Shown: positions 47,400 to 61,859 of the stretch, piece after piece
Numbering within the stretch: the stretch's first letter is position 1
Layout: every line of letters begins with the position of its first letter
Assembly: GCF_008830365.1 (NCBI RefSeq)
Contig: NZ_WBKI01000009.1
Span: 78,918 to 142,917, forward strand
DNA: 64,000 nucleotides
Direction: 5' to 3'
Source of the DNA: Serratia proteamaculans
GTDB taxonomy: Bacteria; Pseudomonadota; Gammaproteobacteria; Enterobacterales; Enterobacteriaceae
Position numbers and translations under genes: made by a program
The notes under the pieces: generated by a model
The model's database searches: none
The model's input: only the letters and a program-made list of their open reading frames with translations
Told to the model about the DNA's origin: nothing

Positions 47400-47429
47400 A
47401 TTGATTCGAAACTCTGGTAAAATCTGCCG

Positions 47430-47435
47430 TATAAT
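47430..47435 (+). promoter_or_regulatory. Candidate -10 element of the tatABC promoter
   Basis: A perfect TATAAT lies about 45 bases before the tatA start in the 80-base ubiB-tatA gap. No good -35 hexamer is at the usual distance, so the call is tentative. Confidence 0.45.
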
Positions 47436-47479
47436 GCGGCGGATTTTGAGAAAACCCTGTAAAAATAGAGGTAATTGCA

Positions 47480-47743
47480 ATGGGCGGTATTAGTATTACG
47501 CAATTGTTGATCATCGCAGTGATCGTGGTGCTGCTGTTTGGTACCAAAAAGCTCCGTACTTTGGGCTCTGATCTCGGTGCATCAATCAAGGGCTTCAAAA
47601 AGGCGATCGGTGACGAAAATACACCGCCGACCAACACGGCTGAGAAAAGCAGCCTGGACGACGCTGACTTCACGGCCAAGCCTATTACCGATAAGCAGCC
47701 GGAAGTGAAAACGGAAGAGTCGAAGAACAAAGAGCAGGTATAA
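47480..47743 (+). CDS. tatA: Twin-arginine translocase subunit TatA
   Basis: An 87-residue pore-forming subunit of the Tat pathway, which exports folded proteins. One N-terminal membrane helix (about 6-20), then the [10 protein letters not shown] hinge with the essential FG and an amphipathic helix [17 protein letters not shown], then a charged tail. GGTAATTG before the ATG is a modest ribosome binding site. First of tatABC. Confidence 0.97.
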   Translation: MGGISITQLLIIAVIVVLLFGTKKLRTLGSDLGASIKGFKKAIGDENTPPTNTAEKSSLDDADFTAKPITDKQPEVKTEESKNKEQV

Positions 47744-47746
47744 ACC

Positions 47747-48313
47747 GTGTTTGACATTGGGTTTAGTGAACTGCTGCTGGTTCTGGTTATCGGCCTGGTG
47801 GTACTCGGGCCGGAACGGTTGCCGGTAGCGGTAAGAACAGTTTCGGGCTGGATCCGCGCGCTGCGTTCGTTGGCGGCTTCGGTGCAGAACGAACTTTCTC
47901 AGGAGCTGAAGCTGCAGGAATTGCAGGACAGCCTGAAAAAGGTAGAGAAGGCGGGCATGCAGAATTTGTCGCCGGAGCTGAAGGCGTCAATGGATGAGCT
48001 GAAAGACGCGGCGGAATCGCTGAAACGTTCTTATCAGGGCGACAGTGACATCAAAACCGAACCTGCGCCCACCATCCATAACCCTCTGGTCACCGATCCT
48101 GAAGCCATTCATGACGGCGTGACGCCGGCAGAAGCCGCGGCCGTGGCATCGTCTCCGGCTGCCGTGCCGGAGCCGGTGGTTTCGGTAACGCCGCCGGTTG
48201 CACAACCCGTGGTCGAGCCGGTTAAACAACCGGTCGTTTCGGGCGTTCAGGCAACCCCAGAACCTGTTGCGGATAAAACCCCAGCGTCTCACCAACCTAG
48301 TGGCGATCGTTAA
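47747..48313 (+). CDS. tatB: Twin-arginine translocase subunit TatB
   Basis: A 188-residue subunit that with TatC forms the Tat signal-peptide receptor. The helix [21 protein letters not shown] is followed by the conserved GPERLP, an amphipathic helix, and a long Pro/Val/Ala-rich tail (about 95-188) of low complexity. It starts with GTG at 47747, three bases after tatA. Length is slightly greater than in E. coli (171) owing to the tail. Confidence 0.96.
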   Translation: MFDIGFSELLLVLVIGLVVLGPERLPVAVRTVSGWIRALRSLAASVQNELSQELKLQELQDSLKKVEKAGMQNLSPELKASMDELKDAAESLKRSYQGDSDIKTEPAPTIHNPLVTDPEAIHDGVTPAEAAAVASSPAAVPEPVVSVTPPVAQPVVEPVKQPVVSGVQATPEPVADKTPASHQPSGDR

Positions 48314-48316
48314 AAC

Positions 48317-49087
48317 ATGGCTGTTGAAGATACCCAACCCCTTATCAGTCACCTGATAGAACTGCGTAAGCGGTTGTTAAACTCGATTATCAGCATACTG
48401 GCGATCTTCCTGGTGCTGGTTTTTTTCGCCAATGATATTTACCAACTGGTGTCAGCACCGCTGATCAAGCAGTTGCCCGCCGGGGCGAGCATGATCGCCA
48501 CTGACGTGGCTTCACCGTTCTTTACCCCGATCAAATTGACCATGATCGTCTCGGTGTTTGTGTCTGCTCCGGTGATCCTGTATCAGGTGTGGTCCTTCAT
48601 CGCACCGGCGTTATACAAGCATGAACGCCGCCTGATGATGCCTTTACTGGTCTCCAGCAGCCTGCTGTTTTATCTCGGCATGGCGTTTGCCTACTTTATC
48701 GTTTTCCCGCTGGCATTCGGCTTTTTTGCCAAGACCGCACCGGCCGGGGTAATGATAGCGACCGACATCAATAACTATCTCGATTTCGTCATGGCGCTGT
48801 TTATGGCGTTTGGCGTGGCTTTTGAGGTACCGGTTGCCATTATTCTGCTGTGCTGGAGTGGCGTCACTTCACCGGAAGACCTGAAAAAGAAACGGCCTTA
48901 CGTTCTGGTCGGGGCTTTCGTGGTCGGTATGCTGTTGACTCCGCCGGATGTGTTCTCGCAAACCCTGCTGGCGATCCCGATGTACCTGCTGTTTGAAGTG
49001 GGCGTGTTCTTTGCCCGTTTCTACACCGGTAAGCGTCGTCCGCAGCCGGAAGAAGAAGACGAGGGTGACGAACCCCCGGCACCTTAA
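48317..49087 (+). CDS. tatC: Twin-arginine translocase subunit TatC
   Basis: A 256-residue polytopic protein with six membrane segments that recognises the twin-arginine motif. The N-terminal [16 protein letters not shown] includes the essential Glu and Arg region, and [10 protein letters not shown] is the conserved first cytoplasmic-loop motif. A cytoplasmic acidic tail EEEDEGDE ends it. It starts three bases after tatB. Confidence 0.97.
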   Translation: MAVEDTQPLISHLIELRKRLLNSIISILAIFLVLVFFANDIYQLVSAPLIKQLPAGASMIATDVASPFFTPIKLTMIVSVFVSAPVILYQVWSFIAPALYKHERRLMMPLLVSSSLLFYLGMAFAYFIVFPLAFGFFAKTAPAGVMIATDINNYLDFVMALFMAFGVAFEVPVAIILLCWSGVTSPEDLKKKRPYVLVGAFVVGMLLTPPDVFSQTLLAIPMYLLFEVGVFFARFYTGKRRPQPEEEDEGDEPPAP

Positions 49088-49102
49088 TTTCTGTTTGTTT
49101 CT

Positions 49103-49126
49103 AAGCCGCCCGATGGGCGGCTTTTG
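49103..49126 (+). terminator. tatABC terminator
   Basis: AAGCCGCCC and GGGCGGCTT pair over nine bases around GAT, followed by TTGCTTT, about 15 bases past tatC. It lies just before the tatD start, so tatD depends on read-through or its own promoter. Confidence 0.8.
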
Positions 49127-49138
49127 CTTTGGAAAACC

Positions 49139-49921
49139 ATGTTTGATATCGGCGTAAACCTCACCAGTTCACAGTTTGCCAAAGACCGCCCTGCTGTAGT
49201 GGATCGTGCCCGTGCCGCCGGCGTGAAAGGATTGCTGATTACCGGAACCGATCTCCCGGAAAGTCTGGCAGCCAGTGAACTGGCGCAACAGCATGCGGGT
49301 TTCTGCTGGTCCACCGCCGGCGTGCATCCGCACCATGCCAGCAGTTGGGACGATAGGGTCGCCGACCAACTCCGTGAGTTGGCCTCCCTGCCGCAGGTCG
49401 CGGCGATTGGCGAATGTGGACTGGATTTCAACCGTAATTTTTCTACTCCAGAGCAGCAGGAAGTGGCCTTCAGCGCACAATTGGCGCTGGCGGCAGAGTT
49501 GGCGATGCCGGTTTTTCTTCATTGCCGTGATGCACACGCACGTTTTGCCGCGCTGCTGGCGCCGTGGTTGGATAAACTGCCCGCGGCCGTGGCGCACTGT
49601 TTTACCGGCACCGCCGAAGAATTAGAAAGCTGCCTGTCGCTAGGCCTGTCTGTGGGGATTACCGGGTGGGTCTGTGATGAGCGGCGTGGCTTGGAATTGC
49701 GTGCGTTGTTGCCGCATATTCCGGCAGATCGTCTGTTGCTGGAAACCGACGCTCCCTATCTGTTGCCCCGGGATTTACATCCGAAACCTGCATCCCGCCG
49801 CAACGAACCCTGTTTTTTGCCTCATATCGTCCGGCAAGTGGCCGCCTGGCGACAAGAAGACCCCGAATGGCTGGGGCAGAAAACCGATGAGAACGCCCGC
49901 CGGTTATTCCGGCTGGAATGA
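49139..49921 (+). CDS. tatD: TatD family metal-dependent DNase
   Basis: A 260-residue TIM-barrel nuclease with 3'-5' exonuclease activity on single-stranded DNA and RNA in E. coli. Metal-site motifs: early DIGVNLT with the degenerate HxH replaced by VNLT as in TatD, GVHPHHA near 66-72, GECGLDFNR near 91, HCRDA near 126, HCFTG near 152, and [11 protein letters not shown] near 203. The ATG at 49139 gives MFDIGVN, matching E. coli; GGAAAA precedes it. Confidence 0.95.
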   Translation: MFDIGVNLTSSQFAKDRPAVVDRARAAGVKGLLITGTDLPESLAASELAQQHAGFCWSTAGVHPHHASSWDDRVADQLRELASLPQVAAIGECGLDFNRNFSTPEQQEVAFSAQLALAAELAMPVFLHCRDAHARFAALLAPWLDKLPAAVAHCFTGTAEELESCLSLGLSVGITGWVCDERRGLELRALLPHIPADRLLLETDAPYLLPRDLHPKPASRRNEPCFLPHIVRQVAAWRQEDPEWLGQKTDENARRLFRLE

Positions 49922-49926
49922 GTTAG

Positions 49927-50958
<1,032 letters not shown>

Positions 50959-50977
50959 GCCGCCAGTCTCCAATAAC

Positions 50978-50999
50978 AAAGGCGCCTAGGCGCCTTTTT
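50978..50999. terminator. Bidirectional terminator of hemB and rfaH
   Basis: AAAGGCGCC/GGCGCCTTT around a TA centre is a perfect palindrome flanked by T on one side and A on the other. It lies between convergent hemB and rfaH and can serve both. Confidence 0.88.
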
Positions 51000-51002
51000 G
51001 CA

Positions 51003-51491
51003 TTACAGTTTTTGGAACTGTCGATTATCCACGCTTTGACTGACCTGTTTGTTAATCAGATTTAGCAACAGCATTGAGCGTGCTTCACCATCCGGCTCGG
51101 TGTAAATCGCCTGCAGGCCTTCAAACATACCGTCGACGATCAACACGCTGTCTCCCGGTTGCGGCGTTTCCGGATCGAAGTAGGTTTCGCTGGTATGCGT
51201 CTGCAACTCTTCAATCACCTTCTGCGGGATGGTGGTCGGCGTCGAACCAAAGCGCACGAAGTGGCTGACACCACGTGTTGCACTGATGGTGGTGGTATGG
51301 ATACGCTCCGGATCGAACTCCACAAACAGATAGTTGGGGAACAAAGGTTCGCTGACCGCGATGCGTTTACCGCGCACGATCTTTTCCAGCGTAATGATCG
51401 GGCTCAGGCAGTTCACTTCCTGCCGTTCCAAATGTTCTTGCGCCCGTAAAAGTTGGCCGCGTTTGCAATACAGTAGATACCAGGATTCCAT
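51003..51491 (-). CDS. rfaH: Transcription antitermination factor RfaH
   Basis: A 162-residue NusG paralogue that joins RNA polymerase at ops sites of long envelope operons (LPS core, capsule, toxins). The NusG-like N-domain starts [21 protein letters not shown], and the C-terminal KOW region includes [18 protein letters not shown] near 110-127. The ATG at 51491 gives MESWYLLY, matching E. coli; the longer frame adds 13 unrelated residues. Confidence 0.95.
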   Translation of the reverse strand: MESWYLLYCKRGQLLRAQEHLERQEVNCLSPIITLEKIVRGKRIAVSEPLFPNYLFVEFDPERIHTTTISATRGVSHFVRFGSTPTTIPQKVIEELQTHTSETYFDPETPQPGDSVLIVDGMFEGLQAIYTEPDGEARSMLLLNLINKQVSQSVDNRQFQKL

Positions 51492-51735
51492 AATTTCACA
51501 TGCCTTTCTGTCAGCCGGTAAGCATATCAAAAGCCATTACGGATACATAGTGATGCAAGTTTCAGCATGTAACAGCCGCTATCTGTATGAATCGTTGGCA
51601 ATTAGCGAGGGGTCACACACTTATCCGCACGGCTTGGGTATAACAGAGGGCTGAAAATTTGCTACCGTCGCAGTATGCCTTGAGGCGCTGTCGCCTGATG
51701 TGACGGTATTCATCGTTTTTGATTGAGGGGGAGAA

Positions 51736-52461
51736 ATGGAGTTATTTCTATTGAGCAACGGCAAGCTGTCCGGTGAGAGTGAACTGCTGGGCTATGCCAA
51801 GAGCCACCTGTTGGCGATGATCGCGCGTCGCGGTATTACCTCCGCCGTTTTCATCCCATATGCCATGATCCGCAGTGATTACGATCAGCGCGCGCAGGAT
51901 CTGGCGCAAACTTTAGGCATCAAGGTCACCAGTATTCACCATGCCGAGTCTCCTGCCGCGGCGATTGAACAGGCTGAATGTATTTTGGTCAGCGGCGGCA
52001 ATACCTGGATGCTGAACCAGATGCTGCATGAGAAGGGCCTGATCGTCCCGATCCAGCGAGCCGTTGGTGAACGCAGCATTCCCTATGTTGGCTGGAGCGC
52101 CGGGTGTAACGTGGCCACGCCTAGCATTCGTACCACCAATGACATGCCGGTACGCAACAGCGTCGTGTTGCCGGCGTTGAGCCTGTTCCCGGTACAAATT
52201 AACCCGCATTACATTGACGCCCATATCAGTGGCCACATGGGTGAAACCCGTGATGAGCGCCTGGCGGAGTTCTGTGCGGTCAATCCGAGCGAATCTGTGG
52301 TGGCGCTGCGCGAAGGCAGCCTGTTGCACGTTGAGGGCAATGATCTGCGTTATTTCAGTGCCAGAGACCAGGGCTTCAAGGTGTTCCGCCACGGCGTGGA
52401 GACCCAGGAGTATCAGGATACGCAGGCATTAAGCCCTCTGGTGCCGTTCACGTGCCACTGA
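51736..52461 (+). CDS. pepE: Alpha-aspartyl dipeptidase PepE
   Basis: A 241-residue S51-family serine peptidase that splits dipeptides with N-terminal aspartate. The nucleophile is the Ser of GWSAGCN (near residue 121), and the family segments SGGNTWMLNQ (near 85), IRTTNDMP and FPVQINPHY are clear. It is longer than Salmonella PepE (229) and shows only moderate overall similarity. GAGGGGGAGAA precedes the ATG. It lies divergently from rfaH and before ubiD, a site where E. coli has no gene. Confidence 0.88.
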   Translation: MELFLLSNGKLSGESELLGYAKSHLLAMIARRGITSAVFIPYAMIRSDYDQRAQDLAQTLGIKVTSIHHAESPAAAIEQAECILVSGGNTWMLNQMLHEKGLIVPIQRAVGERSIPYVGWSAGCNVATPSIRTTNDMPVRNSVVLPALSLFPVQINPHYIDAHISGHMGETRDERLAEFCAVNPSESVVALREGSLLHVEGNDLRYFSARDQGFKVFRHGVETQEYQDTQALSPLVPFTCH

Positions 52462-52521
52462 GTGCGGGTGAGGTCTTTACCGGTGTTTAACAAAAGTGCA
52501 GCAACAACCGTGAAGAGGGCC

Positions 52522-52527
52522 TATAAT
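52522..52527 (+). promoter_or_regulatory. Candidate -10 element of ubiD
   Basis: A consensus TATAAT lies about 23 bases before the ubiD start. A matching -35 is weak. Its presence argues against the more upstream ATG at 52526, which would overlap it. Confidence 0.5.
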
Positions 52528-52549
52528 GCCCTCCTCACTGGCCGTTATA

Positions 52550-54046
52550 ATGATCAGCATGAAATACCGTGACTTACGCGATTTCCTCTCGTTGCTGGAA
52601 AAGAGAGGCGAACTAAAACGCATTAGCCAGCCGATTGATCCCTATCTGGAAATGACAGAAATTGCCGATCGTACTTTACGTGCGGGCGGCCCGGCATTGC
52701 TGTTTGAAAACCCTAAAGGGTACGACATGCCGGTGCTGTGCAATCTGTTCGGTACTCCCGGTCGCGTAGCGCTGGGGATGGGCCAGGAGGATGTCAGCTC
52801 GTTGCGCGAGGTCGGCAAGTTGCTGGCGTTCCTTAAAGAGCCGGAGCCGCCAAAGGGCTTTCGCGATCTGTTCGATAAACTGCCGAAGTTCAAGCAAGTG
52901 TTGAACATGCCGACCAAGGTGTTGGGTTCAGCACCTTGTCAGGAGCAGGTATGGCAGGGGGATGATGTCGATCTCAGCCGTATCCCGGTGATGCACTGCT
53001 GGCCGGAAGACGCCGCACCGCTGATCACCTGGGGCCTGACCGTGACCCGCGGGCCACAAAAAGAGCGACAGAACCTGGGCATTTATCGCCAACAGGTGCT
53101 GAGCAAGAATAAAGTCATCATGCGTTGGCTGTCGCACCGCGGCGGCGCGCTGGATTACCAGGAATGGTGCCAGGCGCATCCCGGTGAGCGTTTCCCGGTT
53201 GCGGTTGCGCTGGGCGCAGATCCCGCCACCATTCTCGGCGCGGTAACACCGGTGCCGGATACCCTGTCTGAATATGCCTTTGCCGGGCTGCTGCGCGGCA
53301 ACAAAACCGAAGTGGTCAAGTGCATCTCCTGCGATCTGGAAGTGCCCGCCAGTGCGGAAATCGTATTGGAAGGCTATATCGAGCCGGGTGAAATGGCGCC
53401 TGAAGGTCCGTATGGCGATCACACCGGTTACTACAACGAAATAGACCACTTCCCGGTATTCACCATCACCCATATCACCCAGCGTCGTGACGCCATTTAT
53501 CACTCGACCTACACCGGTCGTCCGCCGGATGAACCGGCGGTGTTGGGCGTGGCGCTGAATGAAGTCTTCGTCCCGATCCTGCAAAAGCAGTTCCCGGAAA
53601 TTGTTGATTTCTATCTGCCGCCTGAGGGTTGCTCTTATCGCCTGGCGGTGGTGACTATCAAGAAACAGTATGCCGGTCATGCCAAACGCGTAATGATGGG
53701 TGTCTGGTCGTTCCTGCGTCAGTTTATGTACACCAAGTTTGTTATCGTCTGTGACGATGACGTCAACGCACGCGACTGGAATGATGTGATTTGGGCGATC
53801 ACCACCCGAATGGATCCGGCAAGGGATACCGTTTTGGTGGAGAATACGCCGATCGATTATTTGGACTTCGCCTCACCGGTTTCCGGTTTGGGATCGAAGA
53901 TGGGGCTGGATGCCACCAATAAATGGCCGGGTGAAACCCAGCGCGAATGGGGCCGTCCGATTCAGATGGATGAAAAGGTGCGTGCGCGCGTCGATGACAT
54001 CTGGGATGAGCTCGCAATTTTCAGTGACAGAGAACCGACGCTGTAG
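52550..54046 (+). CDS. ubiD: 3-octaprenyl-4-hydroxybenzoate decarboxylase UbiD
   Basis: A 498-residue decarboxylase that uses prenylated FMN supplied by UbiX to remove the ring carboxylate in ubiquinone synthesis. [14 protein letters not shown] and [16 protein letters not shown] are near the N-terminus, and [11 protein letters not shown] (cofactor/metal region) lies near residues 286-296. The start at 52550 gives [12 protein letters not shown], parallel to E. coli MDAMKYNDLRDF; another ATG at 52559 is possible. It precedes fre, as in E. coli. Confidence 0.95.
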   Translation: MISMKYRDLRDFLSLLEKRGELKRISQPIDPYLEMTEIADRTLRAGGPALLFENPKGYDMPVLCNLFGTPGRVALGMGQEDVSSLREVGKLLAFLKEPEPPKGFRDLFDKLPKFKQVLNMPTKVLGSAPCQEQVWQGDDVDLSRIPVMHCWPEDAAPLITWGLTVTRGPQKERQNLGIYRQQVLSKNKVIMRWLSHRGGALDYQEWCQAHPGERFPVAVALGADPATILGAVTPVPDTLSEYAFAGLLRGNKTEVVKCISCDLEVPASAEIVLEGYIEPGEMAPEGPYGDHTGYYNEIDHFPVFTITHITQRRDAIYHSTYTGRPPDEPAVLGVALNEVFVPILQKQFPEIVDFYLPPEGCSYRLAVVTIKKQYAGHAKRVMMGVWSFLRQFMYTKFVIVCDDDVNARDWNDVIWAITTRMDPARDTVLVENTPIDYLDFASPVSGLGSKMGLDATNKWPGETQREWGRPIQMDEKVRARVDDIWDELAIFSDREPTL

Positions 54047-54096
54047 CGCCAGGCTTTGTTCTCAGTTTTGCATTGATGACCCGACAGAGGGAACGC

Positions 54097-54798
54097 ATGA
54101 CAATATTGAGCTGTAAAGTGACCTCCGTAGAGGCCATTACCGATACGGTTTATCGGGTACGTTTGGTGCCTGAGGCACCGTTTTCTTTCAAGGCAGGGCA
54201 GTATCTGATGGTGGTGATGGATGAGCGCGACAAGCGTCCGTTCTCACTGGCATCGATTCCGACAGACAAGGATTACATTGAGCTGCATATTGGCGCTTCG
54301 GAGCTGAATCTGTACGCCATGGCGGTGATGGACCGTATTCTGAAAGAGCAGGCGATTACCGTTGATATTCCGCACGGTGACGCCTGGCTGCGTGAAGAAG
54401 GCAGCCGTCCGCTGGTGTTGATCGCCGGCGGTACGGGGTTCTCCTACGCGCGCTCGATTCTGTTGGCCGCACTGGAACAGCAGCCGGATCGCGATATCTC
54501 TATCTACTGGGGCGGGCGTGAGCTGAAGCACCTGTATGACCTGAGTGAACTGGAAGCCTTGTCGTTGCAGCACCCGAATCTGAAAGTGATCCCGGTGGTT
54601 GAACAGCCGGAAGAAGAGTGGCGTGGCCGTAGTGGCACGGTGCTCAGCGCGGTGTTGCAGGACTTCGGCACGCTGGCAGAACACGACATTTATATTGCCG
54701 GCCGTTTCGAGATGGCGAAAATCGCTCGCGAACGTTTCTGTGCCGAACGTGGCGCACTGGAAGCGCATATGTTTGGCGACGCCTTCTCGTTTATCTGA
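54097..54798 (+). CDS. fre: NAD(P)H-flavin reductase Fre
   Basis: A 233-residue reductase that makes free reduced flavins, used among others for ribonucleotide reductase activation and iron release; reduced FMN also feeds UbiX/UbiD chemistry. The flavin motif RPFSLASIP lies near 46-54, and the NAD(P)H motif [14 protein letters not shown] near 109-122. The start at 54097 gives [13 protein letters not shown], matching E. coli, with AGAGGGAA upstream. Confidence 0.96.
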   Translation: MTILSCKVTSVEAITDTVYRVRLVPEAPFSFKAGQYLMVVMDERDKRPFSLASIPTDKDYIELHIGASELNLYAMAVMDRILKEQAITVDIPHGDAWLREEGSRPLVLIAGGTGFSYARSILLAALEQQPDRDISIYWGGRELKHLYDLSELEALSLQHPNLKVIPVVEQPEEEWRGRSGTVLSAVLQDFGTLAEHDIYIAGRFEMAKIARERFCAERGALEAHMFGDAFSFI

Positions 54799-54818
54799 GG
54801 CGCGAAGCGGTATCAAAC

Positions 54819-54847
54819 GGGGTGGCCAATGGCTGCCCCTTTTTATT
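54819..54847 (+). terminator. fre terminator
   Basis: GGGGTGGCC and GGCTGCCCC pair imperfectly around AAT and are followed by TTTTTATT, 20 bases after fre. Confidence 0.65.
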
Positions 54848-54871
54848 GGGGCGTCAGCGGATTTCAGGCAT

Positions 54872-54897
54872 AAAAAAACCCGCCCCTGACAGGCGGG
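54872..54897 (-). terminator. fadBA terminator
   Basis: On the minus strand CCCGCC-N7-GGCGGG is followed by seven T residues, about 70 bases past the fadA stop. It ends the fadBA unit, facing fre. Confidence 0.85.
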
Positions 54898-54968
54898 AAG
54901 TATGGCAACTAAACTTGGCGGGATGCTGCGGTTTTAAGTGTTGACGCAGTCATCCCAACTAGACACAG

Positions 54969-58332
<3,364 letters not shown>

Positions 58333-58356
58333 GTCTATCTCCTGAATCAGCGTTTG

Positions 58357-58373
58357 ATCTGGTATGACCAGAT
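58357..58373 (-). promoter_or_regulatory. FadR operator of fadBA
   Basis: ATCTGGTATGACCAGAT is a 17-base palindrome with CTGGT and ACCAG arms, matching the FadR consensus. It sits just before fadB. A weaker half-site, GCTGGTCTGATCA, lies near 58428-58440. It predicts repression released by long-chain acyl-CoA. Confidence 0.85.
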
Positions 58374-58565
58374 GATGAGGAGTGTGGTTTTTATGTTAAC
58401 AATATGCAAATGAGAGATTGCATTTTTGCTGGTCTGATCACATGGCGTTGGGTTAGTGTTTTGATTTAAAACGAAGTTATATTTTATGCTTTATGGTGAT
58501 TTGTCGGCGTGTAAAAGCACTCATACACTTGCCAGAGCAGAGCGCTACCCATGCAGAGGTGCGAA

Positions 58566-59762
58566 ATGAGTAAAGCGATATGTGCAAAACACAGCGGTTT
58601 CTGGAGTATTCCCGCCAGAACCATGACGTTGGCTTGCCTGCTGGTGTTTATGGCTCAGATGGCGACGACGGTGTATTTACCTTCATTACCGACGGTGATG
58701 CAGGAACTGGCAATGACGCGCCGCGCCACCGAGCTTTCGATATCGATATTCGTGATAGGTGCCGCCCTGCCGGTATTGTTCTGGGGGGCGGCAGCCGATC
58801 GTTTTGGCCGTCGGCTGCCGCTGACATTATCTCTGGCGTTGTTTATCAGTTGCAGTGCGCTGCTGGCGTTTTGCAGTAACGGTACTCAATTATTGATGCT
58901 GCGGGCGCTGCAGGGGGTGGCCGCCGGCGGTGCTGCGATCATCGCGCGAATTATTGTTCGTGATAACTGGAGTGGCGATGAGCTGGCAAGGCGTCTCTCG
59001 GTTCTGTCGATAGCCTTTATCGCCGCGTTGGGCGGTGGGCAGTTTGTCGGTGGGTTACTTAGTCAGTATTCACACTGGCAAATGGGTTTTGTCCTGATGG
59101 GGCTGACCGGGTTGGCGATCCTGCTATTAATGGTGACGCTGCCACTGGAAGTGGGTCGCACCCTGGGCCAGCGCCCGGCCATGGTGGCAACCTATTGGCT
59201 TATTCTGTGTCGCCCGGGGTTCTTCTGGCCAGCAATCGTCGGCGGATTGGGGTTTGCTACCACTGTCACCTTGCAGGAAGTGAGCCCGTTTATCATGCAG
59301 CAGGGGTTTGGCCTGAACGTTACCGCCTTTGGGGCGCTGGGGCTGGTGATCGGCGTGGCTTACTTTACCGGGGCAATGGCAGTAAACCGGACGGTGGCAC
59401 GTATTGGCGGCAAGCGGCTGATACAGGCAGGGACGAGTATTGTCGCCGTCACCACCATCGCGATCATGCTGCTGTGGTGGAGCGGTACGCTGGTGGGGCT
59501 TTCCGGTATGACAGTTTTCATCGCGCTGTATTGCCTGACGATTTTTGGTCAGGCGGTACTGTTCCCCAACAGCATGGCGATGGCGGTGAGCGATGCCAAA
59601 GAACAGGGAGCCTATGCCATGGCACTGTGTGGTTTTCTGCAGCAGTGTCTGGCGGGTATTGCCGCTGCCGGTGCGGTTTTGCTCGAACATCACGGCCTGT
59701 GGGCGGTCGCGATCGCGTTACTGGGGCTGATTGCCTGGCTAATTGTTAAGCTACGGATGTAA
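58566..59762 (+). CDS. MFS drug-resistance transporter, Bcr/CflA type
   Basis: A 398-residue major-facilitator protein with twelve hydrophobic segments, closest to the Bcr/CflA drug-resistance group. The motif A-like ADRFGRRLPL after segment 2 (near 78-87) and LRALQGVAAGGAAIIARIIVRD (motif C-like, near 119-140) are clear; the early YLPSLPTVMQEL is typical of the group. The start at 58566 has AGAGG upstream at better spacing than the ATG at 58551. It is inserted between fadB and pepQ relative to E. coli. Substrate unknown. Confidence 0.83.
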   Translation: MSKAICAKHSGFWSIPARTMTLACLLVFMAQMATTVYLPSLPTVMQELAMTRRATELSISIFVIGAALPVLFWGAAADRFGRRLPLTLSLALFISCSALLAFCSNGTQLLMLRALQGVAAGGAAIIARIIVRDNWSGDELARRLSVLSIAFIAALGGGQFVGGLLSQYSHWQMGFVLMGLTGLAILLLMVTLPLEVGRTLGQRPAMVATYWLILCRPGFFWPAIVGGLGFATTVTLQEVSPFIMQQGFGLNVTAFGALGLVIGVAYFTGAMAVNRTVARIGGKRLIQAGTSIVAVTTIAIMLLWWSGTLVGLSGMTVFIALYCLTIFGQAVLFPNSMAMAVSDAKEQGAYAMALCGFLQQCLAGIAAAGAVLLEHHGLWAVAIALLGLIAWLIVKLRM

Positions 59763-59879
59763 CGACGTTTACAGTGATTTGCGAACCGCTCCGCATGCCA
59801 GAGCTGATGGGGTTGGTGCACCTGAACGGTGTGCTAAGATGACTCATTCCGTTCTAATGGTATGTATAAGGGTATTGTG

Positions 59880-61211
59880 ATGGAAACACTGGCTTCTTTG
59901 TATAACGACCACCTGGCAGAGCTACAAAAGCGGGCGCGTGAAGTGTTAACGCGTAACAAACTGGATGCGTTGCTGATTCACTCCGGGGAATTGCAACGGA
60001 TATTCCAGGACGACCGTAGCTACCCGTTCAAAGTGAACGCACACTTTAAGGCCTGGGTGCCCGTCACTTCAGTGCCAAACTGCTGGCTGTGGGTGGATGG
60101 CGTTAACAAACCGAAGCTGTGGTTCTATTCGCCGGTAGATTACTGGCACAGCGTTGAGCCACTGCCGGAGAGTTTCTGGACCAAGTCCGTTGAACTGATA
60201 CCGCTGGCCAATGCTGATGAAATCGCGCAGCAGCTTCCTGCTCAGCGTGAGCGTGTGGGTTATATCGGCTATGCGCAGCAGCGTGCTCGCGATCTGGGTA
60301 TCCTGGCGGAAAACGTCAACCCGAAAGCGGTGTTGAACTACCTCGATTTCCATCGTTCCATCAAAACCGGCTACGAGCTGGCCTGTATGCGCGAAGCACA
60401 GAAGACCGCTGTAATGGGGCACCGTGCTGCTCATGAGGCGTTCCAGTCCGGCATGAGTGAGTTTGATATCAACCAGGCTTACCTCACGGCGACGGGGCAT
60501 CGCGATACCGATGTGCCTTATGACAACATTGTTGCGCTGAATGAGCATGCGTCAGTGCTGCATTACACCACGCTGGATCATCAGCCACCGTCCGAAATGC
60601 TGAGCTTCCTGCTTGACGCCGGTGCCGAATATAACGGTTACGCCGCTGATTTGACACGAACCTACGCGGGCCAGAGCGGCAGTGATTTTGCACACCTGAT
60701 AAAAGATCTTAACACTGAGCAACTGGCGCTGATGGCTACCATCAAAGCTGGCGTGCGTTACACCGATTACCATGTGCAAATGCATCAACGCGTCGCCAAA
60801 CTGCTCAAGAGCCACAAGCTGGTGAGTGGCATCAGTGAAGAAGCCATGGTAGAGCAGGGGCTGACCACGCCATTCCTGCCACACGGTCTGGGCCACCCTC
60901 TGGGGCTGCAGGTACATGACTCAGCTGGCTTTATGCAGGATGAACAGGGTACCCATCTGGCCGCTCCGTCCAAATATCCGTACCTGCGCTGCACTCGGGT
61001 GTTGCAACCAGGTATGGTATTGACCATTGAGCCTGGCATGTATTTTATTGAGTCCCTGCTGGCGCCATGGCGCAGCGGTGAATTCAGTCAACACTTTGCC
61101 TGGGATCGCATCGATGCACTGAAACCTTATGGTGGTATCCGTATTGAAGACAATATTGTGATCCACGAAAAGCGTATCGAGAACATGACGCGCGATCTGA
61201 ATCTGGCCTGA
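59880..61211 (+). CDS. pepQ: Xaa-Pro dipeptidase PepQ
   Basis: A 443-residue prolidase that splits dipeptides with C-terminal proline and also hydrolyses organophosphate triesters in vitro. The dinuclear metal site is visible in [19 protein letters not shown] (two Asp), HGLGHPLG (His), TIEPGMYF (Glu) and GGIRIEDN (Glu). The ATG at 59880 gives [12 protein letters not shown], matching E. coli; AAGGGT is upstream. Its last base overlaps the yigZ start. Confidence 0.96.
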   Translation: METLASLYNDHLAELQKRAREVLTRNKLDALLIHSGELQRIFQDDRSYPFKVNAHFKAWVPVTSVPNCWLWVDGVNKPKLWFYSPVDYWHSVEPLPESFWTKSVELIPLANADEIAQQLPAQRERVGYIGYAQQRARDLGILAENVNPKAVLNYLDFHRSIKTGYELACMREAQKTAVMGHRAAHEAFQSGMSEFDINQAYLTATGHRDTDVPYDNIVALNEHASVLHYTTLDHQPPSEMLSFLLDAGAEYNGYAADLTRTYAGQSGSDFAHLIKDLNTEQLALMATIKAGVRYTDYHVQMHQRVAKLLKSHKLVSGISEEAMVEQGLTTPFLPHGLGHPLGLQVHDSAGFMQDEQGTHLAAPSKYPYLRCTRVLQPGMVLTIEPGMYFIESLLAPWRSGEFSQHFAWDRIDALKPYGGIRIEDNIVIHEKRIENMTRDLNLA

Positions 61212-61825
61212 TGCAGCCTTATCCGATCCCGGCAGGCCCCGTTAGTGTCAGCGAAGAAATAAAGAAGAGTCGTTTCATCACCCTGCTGGCACCGACCGGC
61301 GGGGTTGATGTGGCAAAGGCGTTTATCCAGCAGGTTCGTGATGAGCATCCGGCGGCCAGGCACCATTGCTGGGCATTTGTCGCCGGGCCACCGACTGACT
61401 CACAGCAGTTGGGTTTCTCCGACGACGGTGAACCTTCCGGCACGGCGGGTAAACCCATTCTGGCGCAGCTGATGGGCAGCGGCATCGGCGAAATCACCGC
61501 CGTGGTGGTACGTTACTACGGCGGTATCAAGTTGGGTACCGGCGGCTTGGTGAGAGCCTACGGCAGTGGTGTGCAGCAGGCATTAAAGCAATTGGCCGTG
61601 AGCTACAAAATTCCGCAGGCCGAATATACTTTGCAATGTGACTATGCTCAGTTGGCGTTGGTAGAGAATCTGTTGCAGCAAACTGAAGGGCGGATTGTAC
61701 AGGGGGAATATGGTGCTTCCGTCATGCTGCATCTGGCTTTACCGGTCACCGGCGTTGAGGCGTTCGGGAATAAATTACGTGATCTCAGTCGCGGTAATTT
61801 GCAATTAACCCCCATTTCGCAATAA
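61211..61825 (+). CDS. yigZ: IMPACT family protein YigZ
   Basis: A 204-residue member of the IMPACT/YigZ family, related to regulators of eIF2 kinase in eukaryotes; the bacterial role is uncertain. The core HHCWAFVAGPP, FSDDGEPSGTAGKPI and VVRYYGGIKLGTGGLVRAY (about 100-118) is highly conserved. A C-terminal ferredoxin-like domain follows from about 140. It overlaps pepQ by one base, so the two are probably co-translated. Confidence 0.93.
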   Translation: MQPYPIPAGPVSVSEEIKKSRFITLLAPTGGVDVAKAFIQQVRDEHPAARHHCWAFVAGPPTDSQQLGFSDDGEPSGTAGKPILAQLMGSGIGEITAVVVRYYGGIKLGTGGLVRAYGSGVQQALKQLAVSYKIPQAEYTLQCDYAQLALVENLLQQTEGRIVQGEYGASVMLHLALPVTGVEAFGNKLRDLSRGNLQLTPISQ

Positions 61826-61859
61826 TTCCCCCAACTGAATTGCTAAGGATCGTGCTGAA

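Noticed and set aside
51334..51654. 106-codon frame opposite the rfaH start
   Set aside because: It overlaps rfaH on the other strand and has no ribosome binding site or known features.
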